Assembly: GCA_937864225.1 (NCBI GenBank)
Contig: CALMJK010000019.1
Coordinates: 1 to 34,991, forward strand
From: an uncultured bacterium
GTDB lineage: Bacteria > Krumholzibacteriota > Krumholzibacteriia > LZORAL124-64-63
Length of the DNA stretch: 34,991 bases
Direction: 5' to 3'
The translations under genes were made by a program, and so were the position numbers. Shown one piece after another: positions 33,948 through 34,991 of this stretch. The notes below the pieces were generated by a model. The model was not told the DNA's origin. It worked only from the letters and a program-made list of their open reading frames with translations, and ran no database searches. Positions within the stretch are counted from its first letter, which is position 1; every line of letters begins with the position of its first letter.

Positions 33948-34004
33948 GGCCTCTGCCGTCACGAGCGGAACGACGGCAAATTCCCCCGAATGGGAGGTGA
34001 GGCT
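33948..34004 (+). ncRNA. Possible three-way-junction RNA element over an SD
   Basis: Three helices fit together without clashes. P1 pairs GGCCTC (33948-33953) with GAGGCT (33999-34004), one G-U pair. P2 is a perfect seven-base stem, TGCCGTC (33954-33960) with GACGGCA (33972-33978), stacked directly on P1. P3 pairs TTCCC (33981-33985) with GGGAG (33992-33996), which would cover the SD of the small ORF beginning at 34007. The arrangement resembles an RNA switch controlling translation. It is a prediction by eye. Confidence 0.35.
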
Positions 34005-34006
34005 CA

Positions 34007-34051
34007 ATGCTCCACTGGCTGTTGGGTTTCCTGTCGAAGTTTGAGTGGTAG
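34007..34051 (+). CDS. 14-codon small ORF with strong SD
   Basis: ATG at 34007 follows GGGAGG by nine bases and encodes MLHWLLGFLSKFEW before TAG. The peptide is hydrophobic and amphipathic, with two Trp and a single Lys/Glu pair near the C-terminus. Its SD lies inside a possible RNA structure. It could be a leader peptide for the HD-GYP gene 131 bases downstream, a short membrane peptide, or chance. No homology can be judged from 14 residues. Confidence 0.4.
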   Translation: MLHWLLGFLSKFEW

Positions 34052-34054
34052 TCC

Positions 34055-34083
34055 TTGAGTTCGGGCGCCGGTTCCGCATAAAT
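34055..34083 (+). promoter_or_regulatory. Weak promoter candidate before the HD-GYP gene
   Basis: TTGAGT (34055-34060) lies 17 bases before ATAAAT (34078-34083), or 16 before CATAAA. Both boxes match only partly. It follows the small ORF by three bases, and transcription from it would still include the twin hairpins at 34112-34142. Confidence 0.3.
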
Positions 34084-34111
34084 TCCCCCTCAGAGCTGCC
34101 GATAATCTGTT

Positions 34112-34142
34112 GGTGACCTATCACCCCGTCAGCGCTGGACGG
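34112..34142 (+). promoter_or_regulatory. Twin hairpins upstream of the HD-GYP start
   Basis: GGTGA/TCACC (34112-34116 with 34121-34125, loop CCTA) is directly followed by CCGTC/GACGG (34126-34130 with 34138-34142, seven-base loop AGCGCTG). The two perfect five-base stems abut and could stack coaxially. They end 27 bases before the SD. No T run follows, so they are not a terminator. Confidence 0.4.
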
Positions 34143-34182
34143 CGTGAGTGGGCTTGGCAGCGCAACGGCAGGAGACAAGATT

Positions 34183-34991
34183 TTGGCGTCAGACCGCCGA
34201 CGCTCTCGGCGCCTTGCTTTTTACCTTTTCTATGGCGCTACCATTGCGATGAGCGTTGCCCTGCTTGCCACGCTCTTGCTAGGCGAGCCTCAGGCCGGTT
34301 TGCGCTGGTGGGAGATCGCCATCTTTTTCGTGTTTTTGTTGCTGGCAGACACGAAATTGGCGGAAGCCCAGATCGGTGGCAGCAGAGTTCTCTCGTCCAT
34401 GTCGATTGACTTAACGGTCATCGCATTGTTTGGTCCGGCCGTCGCCGCAAGTTTGGAAATCGCCTCATCACTGACGCGAGGGTTCCTTCTCAGGCGTGTG
34501 CCTCCCCGCAAGGCTATTTTCAACGCGGCAATGCTGTCCATCTCGGCGGGCATTGCGGGTCTCGTTTATCATGCCCTGCCGTGGCACAACAGCTATGACT
34601 CGCCTGCTTACTTGGTCGCCCTTCTGGTGGCGATCATAACCTATGCTTCCTGCAACCGCCTCTTGTTGTCGGGCATCATGAGTCTGGACGCCCACATGCC
34701 AGCGCCAGAAATTTATCGCTACAATTTCAGCTGGTCGCACTTGCGCAGCCTGATGGACGTACCTTTTGCTGCCATCGTCATCCTGCTATACATGCAGGCC
34801 GGCATCTGGACGCTGCTGCTCGGCCTAGCGCCCGTGCTTGTGCTGTACTATGCCGACCGACTGGCCCAGGAGATGAAGCAGGCCCACATCAATTCCATCG
34901 CGGCCCTGACGACCGCGCTCGAGCAGAAGGAAGACGAGCACTACACGCACGGCCACAGCTATCGCGTTTCGAAGTACGCCGTGCGGATCGG
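34183..34991 (+). CDS. Membrane-anchored HD-GYP domain protein (partial, runs off the window)
   Basis: The first 269 residues of a predicted inner-membrane signalling protein are present. The start is TTG at 34183, seven bases after AGGAGA, giving a basic N-terminus (MASDRRRSRR) before the first membrane segment; an ATG at 34249 falls inside that segment. About seven hydrophobic segments fill residues 11-225, resembling the sensor domains of other membrane HD-GYP and GGDEF proteins. A linker helix then leads to the start of an HD-GYP domain (ALEQKEDEHYTHGHSYRVSKYAVRI), whose HS.RV pattern matches cyclic-di-GMP phosphodiesterases. The HD pair and GYP loop are beyond the window, so activity cannot be judged. 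Codons ending in A/T are commoner here than in neighbouring genes, hinting at a different history. Confidence 0.9.
   Translation, partial: MASDRRRSRRLAFYLFYGATIAMSVALLATLLLGEPQAGLRWWEIAIFFVFLLLADTKLAEAQIGGSRVLSSMSIDLTVIALFGPAVAASLEIASSLTRGFLLRRVPPRKAIFNAAMLSISAGIAGLVYHALPWHNSYDSPAYLVALLVAIITYASCNRLLLSGIMSLDAHMPAPEIYRYNFSWSHLRSLMDVPFAAIVILLYMQAGIWTLLLGLAPVLVLYYADRLAQEMKQAHINSIAALTTALEQKEDEHYTHGHSYRVSKYAVRI

Larger units (their letters stand above)
33880..34182 (+). promoter_or_regulatory. 303-base leader region of the HD-GYP gene
   Basis: No long gene lies here. It holds three direct copies of CGGAGC (around 33929-33948), a possible three-way-junction RNA (33948-34004), a 14-codon ORF (34007-34051), a weak promoter pair (34055-34083), and two adjacent hairpins (34112-34125 and 34126-34142). 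The SD of the HD-GYP gene (AGGAGA, 34170-34175) is at the end. I do not recognise a known riboswitch class; a cyclic-di-GMP (GEMM) motif was looked for and not found. Confidence 0.5.

Noticed and set aside
33990..34058. Alternative 22-codon ORF starting at the ATG at 33990
   Set aside because: No SD precedes it, and it overlaps the better-supported 14-codon ORF, whose SD lies inside it.
33880..34182. Cyclic-di-GMP (GEMM) riboswitch or hammerhead ribozyme in the HD-GYP leader
   Set aside because: The conserved GEMM core (GGCAAACC, GCAAAGCC) and the hammerhead core (CTGATGA, GAAA) are absent.
1..34991. tRNA, rRNA, CRISPR arrays, insertion sequences or prophage
   Set aside because: No cloverleaf with an acceptor end, no rRNA signature, no spaced direct repeats, and no transposase or integrase motif were found in the reading.

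Overview
The window is a GC-rich stretch of bacterial chromosome with every recognisable gene on the + strand. There are 26 full protein genes, one gene cut at each end, two very short ORFs, no RNA gene, no insertion sequence and no CRISPR. Three traits suggest a Gram-negative bacterium of the FCB superphylum or an allied candidate phylum (Eisenbacteria/Latescibacteria/Krumholzibacteriota-like): secreted proteins ending in FlgD-like / type IX-like C-terminal domains, large Fn3-like lipoproteins, and an arginyl-tRNA synthetase whose HIGH signature is replaced. This placement is inference; no marker gene settles it. TTG and GTG starts with good Shine-Dalgarno (SD) spacing are common.

1-7.7 kb is a surface-protein operon. 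It has a strong promoter (129-158), a hairpin leader, two tandem lipoproteins sharing a domain, and a beta-propeller protein with a C-terminal sorting-type domain, closed by a textbook terminator (7683-7717). 7.8-11.6 kb holds pyruvate phosphate dikinase, a DUF4388-type protein and a STAS protein. 11.7-20.2 kb is a very GC-rich envelope block: a VWA-like membrane protein, three overlapping genes (lamin-tail-domain secreted protein, predicted outer-membrane protein, predicted barrel lipoprotein) and a large helical protein of unknown function.

20.2-33.9 kb is mostly housekeeping: an aminotransferase, carbamate kinase, purD-purE, a TsaC/Sua5 protein, a low-molecular-weight phosphatase, rpiB, glyA, nrdR and tatC. 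These are tightly packed, often with overlapping stops and starts. A second run follows from its own promoter: polyprenyl diphosphate synthase, rsfS, argS and a PfkB kinase. A conserved protein of unknown function then has its own promoter (TTGTCG-N17-TAAAAT).

33.9-35.0 kb differs in character. A 303-base non-coding stretch contains a possible three-way-junction RNA closing just before a 14-codon ORF, then two adjacent hairpins, then a membrane protein running into an HD-GYP (cyclic-di-GMP phosphodiesterase-type) domain cut by the window end. I regard this leader plus small ORF as the best candidate for something undescribed. The rest looks like ordinary housekeeping and clade-typical surface genes.
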